This document shows, piece by piece, positions 19,369 through 30,286 of a stretch of 64,000 nucleotides of DNA. Every line of letters begins with the position of its first letter. Positions within the stretch are counted from its first letter, which is position 1. The notes under the pieces are model-generated. The model was given only the letters and a program-made list of their open reading frames with translations, was not told the DNA's origin and did no database searches. Both the position numbers and the translations under genes were made by a program. The stretch is taken from contig JAQOOI010000020.1 of NCBI GenBank assembly GCA_028554645.1, forward strand, positions 171,501 through 235,500, read 5' to 3'. Source of the DNA: Omphalotus guepiniiformis. Taxonomy: Eukaryota; Basidiomycota; Agaricomycetes; Agaricales; Omphalotaceae.

Positions 19369-22300
19369 ATGGCTTCGACAGACTACTCGAGCAACATCGA
19401 CGAATCCGCGTCTAGTGCCCAAGGCGAACAAGACTTTCGCCTGCTGAAATCCAGGTCTCCCTCACTGCCTATAGTTGTTACTGAAGCATGGGAACAATAC
19501 AAAACCCGGGCCACAATGAAGTGGGCATCATTCTTTAGCGATGTATACGCAGAACATCTTGGAATAACCCATGAATCGAATCTTTCGCAAATGGATGAAA
19601 TCATGGCTATCTTGCAGAGTTGCGTCAAAGAGGAGACTCTGAAACCGTTGTTGGATTATTATAGTGCGTCGAAGTCATTTTTTTCTCCACTGATTCACAC
19701 TCAGTCGCCCTTTAGTTAAGCAGTCTTGGATCTCCGAGAGAGAGCTGTATTCATTACGGCGAGAAAGATTGACACTCGGTACCAATTGTGGGTTGTGCTC
19801 ACAGCTGTGGAAAAAGCCCGTGACACTGACCGATCCTTTCTTTCTCTTGCGCATAGCTCCTAGTAGGGGTGGGCTTCACTCTTGACCGTCTGCACTACTG
19901 ACATATCAACGTGAACATAGAAGAAACAATTGTAAAGCGTGCATATGAAGATCTCCCGTTCCACGGTGGGACCGACAATTTGATTCTGCAGATCATGGAG
20001 TACTATCGGAGAGAATATCATTGGCAAACATGGGAGGCCTACAACTACAGCATATCAATTATTCAATCTTCAGGCTACGGAAAAACGCGTGCTGTGGATC
20101 AAGCGAGTCGACGGAAGTTTGCCTTCATGCTGAATTTGAGAGAGCCACTTCAACCGGATCACTACAGTATGTTCTTTTCTTTTCTTTTTTGGTTCAAGTT
20201 GAGCTGTTATGTACTGATGATTGTTTCAGCATATCCCCAAGCCGACCAAAATGTGGCGCAGTACTTTCAAGAGCTCTGGAACTATTCAAACGTCCAGCAG
20301 CAAACGAGGATCGCTAATTTTCTTTCGGCTCTGTTCACCAGGGCCAAAGAGATTATCGCAACCCTCCAGCCGATTACAGGTCGGGAAGAACTCGCTCAGA
20401 GGTGGTATTTCTATCTCCAGAGCAACAGAGGAAATTTCTTGCACGAAGTCCTGACCAAAGTAAGGATTGAGTATGTCAAACATTGTATCTAAAACTTAAC
20501 AATGTGCTAAGGCTAGAGAACTTACGAAAGAAAATTCCCCGAAGAGCAGTCCTAACTTGTCAAACGAGGCAGACCAAGCGAACAAGAATCTTGACCCTTT
20601 CCAGTATCTCAAACGTTGCTGTAATTCGTTGATCGGTGAAATTCCACCTCGCCCGTCCGAACAGGATGATGGGCTTGGTGATCTAGCTTTTTTCCTTGCA
20701 TTCGATGAAGCACACCGTATCACTTCGCCAGGCAATGAGGTGCACACCCAAGACACTTCGAGCACAACCAACAAGAGCGTTTTCGATAATCTCAATTCAG
20801 TGTTGGCAGAACTGAACGCGTTCTCCGTGTTTACTATATTCATGTCAACCAACAGTCATTTGAGAAAGATGGCAGCTTCCCAACCTCTTCATCCCTCTGA
20901 ACGTGTCCAGGCAGGCCATGTCTTGTTCCCACCCATAACCGAACTCCCCGTCGATGTGTTCAAATCACAGAGTTCTCTGTTAAAGGCAGTTACTCTGTCA
21001 ACAGCCGCCTCTTTTGAGTATGCCGTGCGTTTTGGTCGGCCCTTGTGCGTTCCCTATACTTGAGACAAATCTTACTTGGCTCAGTTGTTTATCACAGATT
21101 TGCAGCCTTGCACGAAGCTGGTTACAATGGTGTCATTCAGTTAGCGAAGGCAAAACTCAATCCGACTCAGTCACGCAAGTTGGACGATCCTTATATGAGA
21201 TTCTCATGTGTCGCTCAACTCATTCAGATCGACCTGCGGAACAAACTTCCCAATTCGAATCCAGTTGAAGCCATCTTGGTTGAGCGGTATATGCGCACTG
21301 CGTTCGCTGTTCCTGAACATCGTCTTTTCATGGAGACTTGTACGCCTTCGGAGCCCATTCTTGCTGAAGCTGCTGCAACTCTGTTGCATGAGATCAGTAA
21401 TACATCCACAACAGACGTACAGGAGCCTGCCGGGAAGCGGATGAAAACCGATGAGGGTAGTGCGCCAGGCCCTTCGAATGCAGTCCTTGAGCAGCAGAAG
21501 AATGCTAAGGCTTACTGTCGCTTGCTCGTTGACACTCTTCATTCCTCATACGCTGATGGCTGGATCACAAAGGGTGATGCAGGTGAAACAGTTTGTCGCC
21601 TCCTGTGCACAGCGGCGTACTCTAGCATGTTGCCGCAGTCCACGGAGAAAGGCACGGAGGAAAGCCCGGAGAAATTTATCTACCATCGTCCTTTGAAATA
21701 TCTCGACTTTCTACGGGGACTTATCGCGGAAGAATATATTGAGCGTGTCCTAGATGCCAGGCCCGTCGGCGATTCAAAAGGCGCAACTCTCCGAGAAGCT
21801 TTCAAGCACACATATGTATTTTTTTCGCATTGGGCGGTCGCCGGGGACTATGAAATCACCAAACCAGACCACTTTTGGAAATGTGCGCTTCGCGGAGTTG
21901 CCATTCAATGCAGAGCGTATGCTCGTGAAAGAGACGGGCTAATGGTGCTCATTCATACTTCCGATGGAAAACTGGAAAAGTCGATGATCAACCGCAAGAC
22001 CACCAGTGAATTGTCCTATCAGTCCAAGAATCGTCAGAAGCCAGGAGCTGTCCTTGTCGCTCCCTACGAAAACTCACACAATAAACATCCTACAATGGCG
22101 TTTGTTCACGAGCTCGAGAGCAACTATCCGGAAGTTGTCGTTGACACTATTCCAGAGCATAAGCTCAGACGAAATAGAAAGGGCAGTGGCAACGCCAGTG
22201 AGCGTTACCGGAGACATTATCAGATCACGATTAATGGGTCATCAAGTCAAGTGTATGCGTGTATTCCCTCTGACGATTATACCTATCAGCACCTTCGTTC

Positions 22301-22445
22301 CATTTTACAACAGAGTTCCTCTCACGACAATTTTGCACGGAACAATCTGGGGATCTCCAATATGTACTTCTCGCAACAAAAGTCGACATTGACGGCCACG
22401 AATATTAGTGCGACGTCGAGGGTAGATGTCGAGGGATCATCCTGA
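19369..22445 (+). CDS. P-loop NTPase with nuclease-like C-terminus (Crinkler-type, intact copy)
   Basis: Six exons join in phase: 19,369-19,663, 19,724-19,819, 19,921-20,166, 20,230-20,459, 20,512-21,044 and 21,098-22,445, giving 915 residues. Walker A is SSGYGKTR near residues 180-187. Walker B is FFLAFDEAHRI near 350-360, followed by a sensor-like strand (FTIFMSTNS). FGRPL follows in the linker and a basic GKRMKTDE near 578. The C-terminal part has IQCRAYARERDGLMVLI (near 747) then YQSKNR (near 774), which resembles the Asp...QxK core of restriction-endonuclease-fold domains. That NTPase plus nuclease layout is what is described for Crinkler-RHS-type effectors, which are expanded in Agaricomycetes; the assignment is from motifs only. 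A 12-nt micro-exon inside intron 2 is an equally phase-consistent alternative. Confidence 0.72.
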
Positions 22446-23346
22446 TAAATGTTCAGCGCTAAGGCTATGTCTCAATTGTGTACAATAGATGTATTTTATC
22501 AACGATGTATTTTCCTGTCGCCAATTCCATTTGCAAAACCCCCATTCAAATAATGAGAAAATTTTCTATTGAGTGACACTGTATGTCACCTTCCTACATA
22601 CAACTAAAAAAGTCCTTGAGCCAAGTTTTATGAGGATATCCCTGATGTTGGGACTGTGGGTGTCCCTCCACTCCCAGCATTATCCCGACTTGCAGCCGCC
22701 GCTTCCATCCTTGATTGCATGACCTCTGCCTTTGTTCTTCTTCTCCTTCAAGTAACTGCCATTGTCGTACATCTGAATAAAAAGCCAACATCAAGACAAT
22801 CCATAGCCAGACGAAATTAGATATAAGAAACACTCACTCTACACCTTTCTCAAACAACGCGGACACGGGTATTCCTGGGACAGGCCCCTACTTAGGTACA
22901 TTAGGTCCCATATAAGTGCGCAGCCTAAGTTGGTTCTAGGGGTGTCTGCCTGAAGTGCTTCACAGATGGGTATCCGCAATCGCTGGATGCGTCGCTGCAC
23001 TCCTAGAACAATGGGAATCGCAGGTGACCGCGGATACATGCCTAGAAAGAAGTCTAGTTGGGGCCTGAAGGTCTCCGACGTTCGCCCACACTCTCAACAA
23101 CCTCATCACTCGCCCTGATCCGTTCAACTCGAAACCTCGCTGATTGTCTTTCTGTAGAGCATCGCCAAATCGTCTCAAGAGCTGTACATATACTGAATGT
23201 GCTGCTTCAATATGTGCCCATGGAGGCATTGCGACTTATCGCCCGACATCTATAAGTGTTACATGACACATCTGCGGATCCATGGAAGATCATTATTTTG
23301 CGATAATATAAGGTATAAGAAAAATCACGAACTGATACATAGAGCT
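22446..23346. other. Intergenic, no gene recognised
   Basis: Short ORFs on both strands, none with a recognisable domain or consistent splice pattern. The minus-strand ORF at 22,960-23,229 may be a remnant of something but I cannot identify it. Confidence 0.4.
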
Positions 23347-24653
23347 CTACACTTTAGCCTTGACTTCTTCAGTAGCCGTCGCCTGTTGTACAGCTGCTAG
23401 TAATTTCGGATACGCATCCTTCACAGTTGCAATAACACCATAATTTTCGCCCAAAACCAAAGTTCAAAGAATTTCCTCTTGAATCGCTCACAATTCCACC
23501 AGATTCCTCGACCAGTAGGGATCCAGGAGCATGATCCTACATAGTTTCCATTTTGTAAGTAACACCCAGTCGCATATCAAAAGGATAGCATCGTACCCAG
23601 ATTTTCTCCAAGTAACCAACGCCCGTCGGCATTCTCATATATGCACCTCCGTCACCACGGGCCAAAATTCCGTATTTAGCTTGACTATCCATCCGAACAG
23701 GCGGTCGAGTAATACCCAATAACTGAGATATTTTATCATTTGTTGAATGTGAAGAGTGAGCTGCTTCGACTGATTCTAAGAAGTTGAAGGTTTCGGGTGA
23801 GAATGAAGGCATAGATAAAGGTGTTGGGTTTACTCCGGAAAGTGACATCTGAGAGTAGTTCGTGAGCTCTCGAGTCGATAGGAACGACGGGAAGGACTGG
23901 AAGGTACTCACTTGTTGAGCCCCTTGCCCTCGTACTGCGACAAATATACAACCTTTTGGACCATCAGGTTTTGATAATTCCAGTGGTAAATTCGGACATC
24001 CAATCACGCCAACTTGGACTTTAGAATCCACAATAAGAGCGAGACAGACAGCGTATTGTTCTCCTCGTAGAAATCCTTTCGTTCCGTCAATAGGATCAAT
24101 CGTCCACATACCTGCGAGCGAGGTCACTAACCGAACGCAAAAGTAGTTCTCAGGGGCGAAGAGAGAGACGTACGTCCGATATGATTTCCTTCATAATTCC
24201 CTCTATCGATCGCGTCCATCAACTCTTCCGCAGACTTTGATCTTTCCAGGACCAATCCTCCATTCAGCATAATCGCCCTCTCCAAGATCTTGAGTCAAAG
24301 CCTCATTCGCCAGCTCAACAATTCGATTCCTAAGCGTCGTTCCAGATTCGGCACGTAATTCCGCTGCGTCTTCCTCACCTACTATCGGATCCTCTGGATA
24401 GGCATGGTATAACATAGAGCTTATCACTGCTTGTGCAGCGTAATCACCCACTATAGATAAAACATCACGAATGAGAGAACAAGCACTGAAGGGGAGAAGA
24501 TGATTTGTTTTACGAACCGGTTACAGGTGATTTATCGCCTTTCGTGAGCGTTTCGTTTCGTACTAGTTTGTTGAAAACAGAAGAAGTGAGAAAGCATGCT
24601 CGGCGGACTGCTGATATAGCTAATTGTTTTTCTGTAGTGAATGCGAGAGACAT
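23347..24653 (-). CDS. HAL2: 3'(2'),5'-bisphosphate nucleotidase, frame-damaged as given
   Basis: Removes the 3' phosphate from PAP in sulphate assimilation; lithium/sodium-sensitive Mg enzyme of the inositol-monophosphatase superfamily. Exons: 24,653-24,518 (starts MSLAFTTEKQLA), 24,450-24,174, 24,111 to about 23,560 and a last exon ending TAG at 23,347-23,349. Signature blocks are GDKSPVTVGDYAAQ, IVGEEDA, WTIDPIDGTKGFLRGEQ (metal-binding DPIDGT) and IEKIW-DHAPGSLLVEESGG-type C-terminus. Two frame breaks are seen: one base out of frame after EWRIGPG (near 24,255) and a net loss near 23,440 after LNFGF, before GENYGVIATVKDAYPK. Both flanks of each break are clearly homologous, so it is either a recent pseudogene or sequencing indels. 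Divergent from the OMA1-like remnant. Confidence 0.82.
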
Positions 24654-25383
24654 AGTAGAAGAAAGAGATCGATAGAGCAGATTCTGAAGCATTAGACACG
24701 GCCTAGAATGTTCCCACGGATCAAAGCCAGTGCATGAGTTCCTTAGCCGAGGCCAGGCCGTCGCCGGTCGGAGCTTAGCTAATAGAAATCGCTGGCTTCC
24801 AGCTTCGTCTACGCAAGCCGTTGGGTGAGGGCAAGCTGAGGGGAGGTTGGGCTGGGCATGCGAAGCATGCGCGGACGCGGGACGCAAGGGGTCGCCCGCT
24901 GGGCGGGTGGGCCCCCTCGCATCCTACGATTACTCACCCTCACCGATGCTCGCGGGTAACTAAACTGCGACGATCTGACTACTGTCTGCGAGAATTATTG
25001 CATTGCTAAAAGGTCATGATCTGTAATCTACTGCATTCATCGAAAATACGCTGCACTGTTAATTACTCTTAAGACTGCACAATACAAAGTAACTTAGATG
25101 CATTGAAAAGGGTGGGACTGGGTGGGTGAAAGAAAATGAGCGTTGATGTATTTCTGCTATGCTGAGGCTGCTGCTGCCGACACTGCTGTAGATGAGAATT
25201 GCTGAAAGCTGAGAAAGGCGTGGGAAACAACTCACCACTCTTGCTTCGCTCCGCTGGAACTGGCGGAGTATCGGCACGAACTCCGCGCAGTCAACGGAAT
25301 ACGTGAGCCTGCCGATGAGATGCCGATTCATCATTCTCGAGTCCATGCTGAGTCTATGCGGCCTTTCAACAGTGTCTCCGTGA
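24654..25383. other. Divergent promoter region with GC-rich palindromic block
   Basis: Lies between the starts of HAL2 (minus) and the OMA1-like gene (plus). About 24,740-24,930 is far more GC-rich than its surroundings and holds inverted repeats such as GCATGCGAAGCATGC and CCCGCTGGGCGGG. No ORF supported. Confidence 0.55.
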
Positions 25384-26600
25384 ATGTTTAACTTATGTCG
25401 TTCCATAAGGGGTGCGCCACTCAGAGCGCTATCTCGTCGATTTTACTCGCCGAGACCACGATATGTACGCTTCTCACCACCTTCAAAGTCTCCGATCCCT
25501 TCTGGAAATGGGGTACCCGGAAAGAAGAGTTTCTTCGACGATAGGACCTGGCCTATGAAAGTGGGAGTGGGCTTCGCTGGTGTGGGTCTACTTTATTATA
25601 TTATGTGGTGCGTCGAGTTTAATAACTAAATGGGCCAATTCACCGACTTTTGTTTTTTTAAATCAGTCTCGAGCAGGTGCCAGAAACTGGTAGATGGCGT
25701 TTCATGACTATAGGTCCTCAAATCGAAGCGGAGGTGCGTTCTTGCGATTTATTTTTACTGCATTGACAAAGCTTATCGAAGCGGTTTGGGCTAGATAGGG
25801 AAGTTGATGGGGAACTCAATCCATGAAGAGTTCGGACCTAAGATATTACCACCAGACCACGTTCTCTCTCTACATGTTCGGAGAGTGGTCTCAGGTATCT
25901 TGGCAGCATCAAATCTCGGTGTAGTCAAAGGAATCCTCTGACCGGTCGAATCGTCTGTTGAGGACCTTTGGAACCCCGCGGAAGACTTTTCTCAGTCTGA
26001 TATCAAGCCATTGCTGGACCTACTCGCGAATGGGATGTATTGGTGGTAAACGAGCGAAAGGTCGTGAATGCTTTTGTTTCTCCGGGAACAATTGTCGTGT
26101 TTACTGGTCTGCTTCCGGTGTGTAAAGACGAGGCTGGGTTAGCTGCTGTTCTATCTCATGGTGCGTGTATTTACCCATGACACATTTTCGGTCGGATAGC
26201 TCACTTTCACTTTTACCTTGCTACAGAGATTGGCCACGATGGTACGTCCGTCTGTTGAGTGATATCTTGAGAGCCCTTGGAGCTTATTGTTTGGCGTATC
26301 AGTTGCTCGTCATACAGCAGAACGCTTGTCATCTCAAATTCTCATTATTCCAGCCTGGCTGCTTCTTGATGCGATAGGCCATAACATAAGCGTTATTATC
26401 GGCTCTGTTTTTCAAAAGTATCTCTTTGAGTTACCAAACTCTAGGACTCAAGCTCGCTATTCAGTTTATTCCTATTTGCCTCTATCTGACTCGGTGCCAT
26501 TGTCTAGCGGCCTGCGTTTAATGTCAAAAGCATGCTATAATCCACAAGCAGCACCCGAGTACGCATTGCATTCTCATCCTCAGGCGATACTACATGTAAA
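25384..26600 (+). pseudogene. OMA1-like mitochondrial metalloprotease, decayed
   Basis: OMA1 is an M48 zinc peptidase of the inner mitochondrial membrane. The first exon encodes an Arg-rich presequence and a membrane segment (VGVGFAGVGLLYYIM). Later exons give LEQVPETGRWRF, HVRRVVSGILAASNLG, VLVVNERKVVNAFVSPGTIV, FTGLLPVCKDEAGLAAVLS-HEIGH (zinc motif, split by an intron) and VARHTAERLSSQ, then LPNSRTQ and LRLMSKACYNPQAAPE. There is a stop after GVVKGIL (unless a 44-nt intron is removed) and a frame shift before EWDVLVV; the ExxxD third-ligand segment (LEAD) expected after NSRTQ is missing, and the C-terminus is lost next to the dispersed repeat at 26,739. Very likely non-functional. Confidence 0.78.
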
Positions 26601-26738
26601 ACCAAAACGGATTGATTCCCGGTGCTTTGACTTGGCTTTGATTCTCTGCTTCAAATTGAATGGCCCGATACACTCTGTCATCCTGATGGTCAAAACACGG
26701 ACGTTAGTGGGCATTCAAGTTCCTGACTTGGAAGAAAA

Positions 26739-26998
26739 AGGAAACCGCTCGAGTGCCCATGTGAACCGTGATCATCGACATGGAGCGCTCTGTGGCAGTC
26801 TGTCAGACGTTTCATTTAGCGGACAACGACCGGAGCCACTTGGGCTCACTACGCAAGGACAGATTGAGCCACACATATTGTATGCTCTTTGTACCTCATA
26901 CTGGCTGGTCGCTAATGAAAGCGCCGCATTCATATTGGTATCTGGATCACATTTTCGAAGGGGTCTGGCTTGGTGGTACCGGTACTCCTTAATGCACG
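26739..26998. repeat. Dispersed 260-bp repeat, copy 2
   Basis: Partner of 15,471-15,734, same orientation. It sits where the OMA1-like sequence ends. Long ORFs crossing it run through introns and repeat and are not genes. Confidence 0.88.
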
Positions 26999-27222
26999 CT
27001 ACGCAGACAATTATCTCAAGAGGTGAACAAGAAAAACAAGACAAGTTATACCCTGGACGTCATGTCATGTATTTCTCGAGTGGTCCGTTAAACTATGGAT
27101 GATCCTCAAAGTGCTAATGTCTTAGTGGCCATGTCCACTGATGATCATTGGCCATTGTCCGTTTCCAAAGTGTCCCCAGGCTCGTGAATGGCTGCGTGTG
27201 CCACTGTTGCTTTGATATGGCA

Positions 27223-27229
27223 TATATAA
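27223..27229 (+). promoter_or_regulatory. TATA box of the coiled-coil gene
   Basis: TATATAA in CATATATAAGAG, about 125 bases before the ATG at 27,353, with a pyrimidine-rich leader between. Confidence 0.55.
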
Positions 27230-27352
27230 GAGAATGCGTGCCAGCGTCAAGGTCAACAACTACCCACTCTCATTGACACTTGCTTTCGAGCTACTTTCAC
27301 CGTTCTTTCTCTTTTCCAACTATCTCTGAAAGATATCATTCATCAACCGGCA

Positions 27353-28289
27353 ATGTTTTGTGAGTCTAACACACTTTTCTTTGGGTTTTTTAGACATTTC
27401 TAATTGGTATCCCCATCGCTCTACAGTCAAGACTCTCCCCGCTGATTGGCCTTCTTTGCACAACAAGTGTAACAACGCTAGCTGCACTTATCCCAACAAC
27501 CCTCAGCCCGCGCCTGGCCGGTACAATTGCCGTGGTTGCAAGAAGGGTAGCTATGTAGTCACCTCAAGTATGGCGAAAGAGGTCGACGCTCGCTGCCGTC
27601 GCGTCTTCGACGACGGAAAGCAGAACCAACGGAGGGAAGAAATTGCTCAGAAGCAGCGTGCTCGTGAGCATCAGGAGAGAGAAGCAGCTGCCCAGCAGCA
27701 GCAGCAGCACGCATTCCTGGAGCAGAAATGCAGGGAAGAAGCTGCCCACCAGCAACGCGCACTCCTGGAACAACAGCGCAGGGAAGAGGCTGCCAACCAG
27801 GACCGCGCACTCCTGGAGCAGCAACGCAGGGACGACGCTGCCCACCAGCAAAGGTCGAGGAAAAAGATTGCCCAGCACAATCGCACCCTTGAGGCTCATG
27901 ATCAGCGGACCATGAAACAGGCCGCTGAGATGGGGGATTCAATGTGGGCCGATTACGAACGCAGACTTCAGGTTCAGCGGACCCTCGAACAGCGCTCTCA
28001 GATGGGGGAACCTTCTTACCAGGGTCCAAGCTTGTACGAGTGTCAGACGAGCCCTAGGACCGAGGCGAGGAGAGCGAAGTTAGCTGAGCGTCCCGATGCT
28101 TCTTTGGCTCGTCAGGGTGCGTACCGTAGGCAGAACTCAGCAGGTGATAGCAGCCGTGGACATGGTGTGTCGCGTGCTGCTTCTCCAGCACAAGGTGGTT
28201 ATGCTTGCGTCCAACCTCGTACTGCAGCCTATCATCCACACTCCGTTGGTGTCGAGCGCCCGGTTTTTTTTAGGGTGGCGAATCAGTGA
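27353..28289 (+). CDS. Small Cys-rich / Gln-Glu-Arg coiled-coil protein, unknown function
   Basis: Exon 1 is only ATG TTT T (27,353-27,359). A 34-nt intron (27,360-27,393, GTGAGT...CTAAC...TTTTAG) follows, then one long exon, giving about 301 residues starting MFYISNWYPHR. The N-terminus has Cys pairs (NKCNNASC and YNCRGCKKG) that could bind zinc. The middle is a charged helix with three 16-residue repeats (HAFLEQKCREEAAHQQ, RALLEQQRREEAANQD, RALLEQQRRDDAAHQQ), a strong coiled-coil pattern. The C-terminus is Ser/Arg/Ala-rich and disordered. I do not recognise the family. TATA box and 3' processing region look normal, so it is probably expressed. Confidence 0.65.
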
Positions 28290-28358
28290 AGCAGTCAGTC
28301 GTCAGGAGGATGAATTACATCGTGTGGCCGAGCATTTATAGCAGCGAGTTGCAGGTTC

Positions 28359-28632
28359 ACTCGCCGGCTGAGGTTATTTATCAAACATTTGTATCCGTGT
28401 TTCGTTGCATTTACTGTCGTATAATAAAGTCTTTGTTTTAATTTGCGATACAAAGACAAAAAGGAATAAAAATATATAGTGTGTAGCGCATGAACACTCG
28501 CCGGCTGAGGTTATTTATTAAACATTTGTATTCCGTGTTTCGTTGCATTTACTGTCGTATAATCAAGTCTTTCTTTTAACTTGCGATACAAAGACACAAA
28601 GGAATAAAAATATCTAGTGTGTAACGCATGAA
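28359..28632. repeat. 137-bp tandem duplication in the 3' flank
   Basis: Units 28,359-28,495 and 28,496-28,632 start ACTCGCCGGCTGAGG and differ at a few positions. Each carries AATAAA-like sequence, so the upstream gene may have two poly(A) sites. Confidence 0.9.
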
Positions 28633-28639
28633 AGGTTTT

Positions 28640-29815
28640 ATGATCGCCGCTCATTTCTTAACGCCCTCCTTTTGTGAGGACGTCAGCCGATCTGGGACTT
28701 CACTATCAAATCACCCTTCTGCTCACGCTACCATCTTTTCTGATAGGCATGCCTTCGCCAGGTGTTGTCGTTTCCTGCCCAGCCTTAACCACTCCACTCG
28801 GATTGGCACCTGCAGCCTCCTGCCGTCAAGTAGCTCTGCAATCTTCTTCCCTCCGTCGTGTGTTAGCGTCTCAACGGTATTGGCACTCGGCATACGAGAT
28901 CGTTCCCTTCGCGCGTAAAGGAATCATGAGGTTTCTCTTCAACGACAAACACCAAATCCTGAGCTTCGCCGCTCAGTTGCTCATTGCCACGCGCGCGATC
29001 CGTATCTTCGTCCCACTCTTCCATCCTGGATGAATCTGGATGTCAAGCACTTTCTGCTCTGTCGTGCCGTCTAATAACCGACGGCCGACTTTCAGATGCT
29101 TGACAGTGCCGGTATACAGGTCCCGTAAGGAGATTTTGAGGGGACGTGTCTCAGAAGGTGTTGCTTGGGAATGTTGGCGGTTTTCAGTTGGTCGTGAACG
29201 TTGCGGCATACCCCCAGGCATCCTGCTGCTAAAGAATGTCCCATCCATGGCGTCGTCGTCATCGGTGGCGAAACTGGAAAAGTTCCTGCTCGGGCCAGAG
29301 CGCCGACTGCCACCCAAACCTCCTCCAAGACTTCCTCCAAGACCTCCAAGCCCCCCAAACCAAATCCACCGCCCAGTATTTGCCTATTGACAACAGGTCA
29401 GCTTGGGGCATGATATATCACGAGCAAACAACAACTTACTCAAAGATCTTGTTAGGCTCCGAAGGGTTGAACCCTCCCGAGCTTTGGAAGTGACCTGACG
29501 AGCTGGATCCAGAGGTGAAGGTAAAGATGCCTCCGCCACCAGGGAATCCTTCACCGGGGAAAACCCGAGAACCCATCGGGCTGCTCCAGGTGCCGGACCA
29601 CCACCTTTCAATTGAGACCCTCCTCACCGAACTGGTCGTATACAGCTCGTTTATTTTTGTCACTCAGGACTTCAAAGGCTTCTGATATCTGCAAGATGTA
29701 AATTTCAGTGATCCACATAGTGAGCGACTTGACTTACCTCTTTGAACTTCTTCGATGCTTCCTCAGATCCACTGTTTCTATCCGGATGCCATTTCAATCT
29801 TAGGCCTGGACAATG
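28640..29815 (-). pseudogene. DnaJ/Hsp40 (Sis1-type) pseudogene
   Basis: Type II J-protein co-chaperone remnant. It keeps LKWHPDRNSGSEEASKKFKE with the HPD motif, [25 protein letters not shown], a Gly/Phe-rich linker, and the client-binding domain (PLKISLRDLYTGTVKHLKVGRR, QIHPGWKSGTKIRI). The N-terminal J-domain helix 1 is absent upstream of 29,815. The C-terminal half (QDLVFVVEEKPHDSFTREGNDLVCR, GRRLQVP, GEGMPIRKDGS, KGDLIVK, RLTSSQKEG) is in different frames with deletions between blocks. Clearly decayed. Confidence 0.85.
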
Positions 29816-30286
29816 AGGTTTAGTCTTTTACTCTACTGACGGCGATCTGGGAGCACGGTATATCTATTGAACAGCTATGTTACTCGCAAGTACCAGTACT
29901 TTCTAACAATTACTGTACGATAGTAGTACGAGACGCGCAACGCACACTCTGACAGGTTTTCGACGACGACCTCAAATTCCTCTGTCTCGTATCAAAAGCC
30001 TTTACAATGCATTGTTACCGTTATGTTGCGGAGAGTCTTAAAAGAAAGTTTGGTCGGGGATGGTGCGTCACTCATCTTGATGGCAAACGAGTGTTCACGT
30101 TCCAGTTCCACCCCAAAACCCTGAACTCCTCAGGCGTCAAGCAAGCTTCACTGACACTAGCACTTTTATGTGCGTCTCTGCAACAATACTTTATTTTTCT
30201 AAACATTGACAATCATCTGTACCTAAAACACTCTATCACCACCCGAAAACAAGATAGTACATTAACCAGAAATCATAACAGATATT
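29816..30286. other. Intergenic, no gene recognised
   Basis: AT-rich sequence between the DnaJ remnant and the end of the FunK1 gene. Nothing supportable. Confidence 0.4.

Noticed and set aside
26287..27102. 271-residue plus-strand ORF
   Set aside because: It contains real OMA1-like residues at its start but then runs through an intron and the 260-bp repeat; it is not one protein.
27559..28029. 156-residue minus-strand ORF
   Set aside because: Antisense shadow of the repetitive coiled-coil gene.
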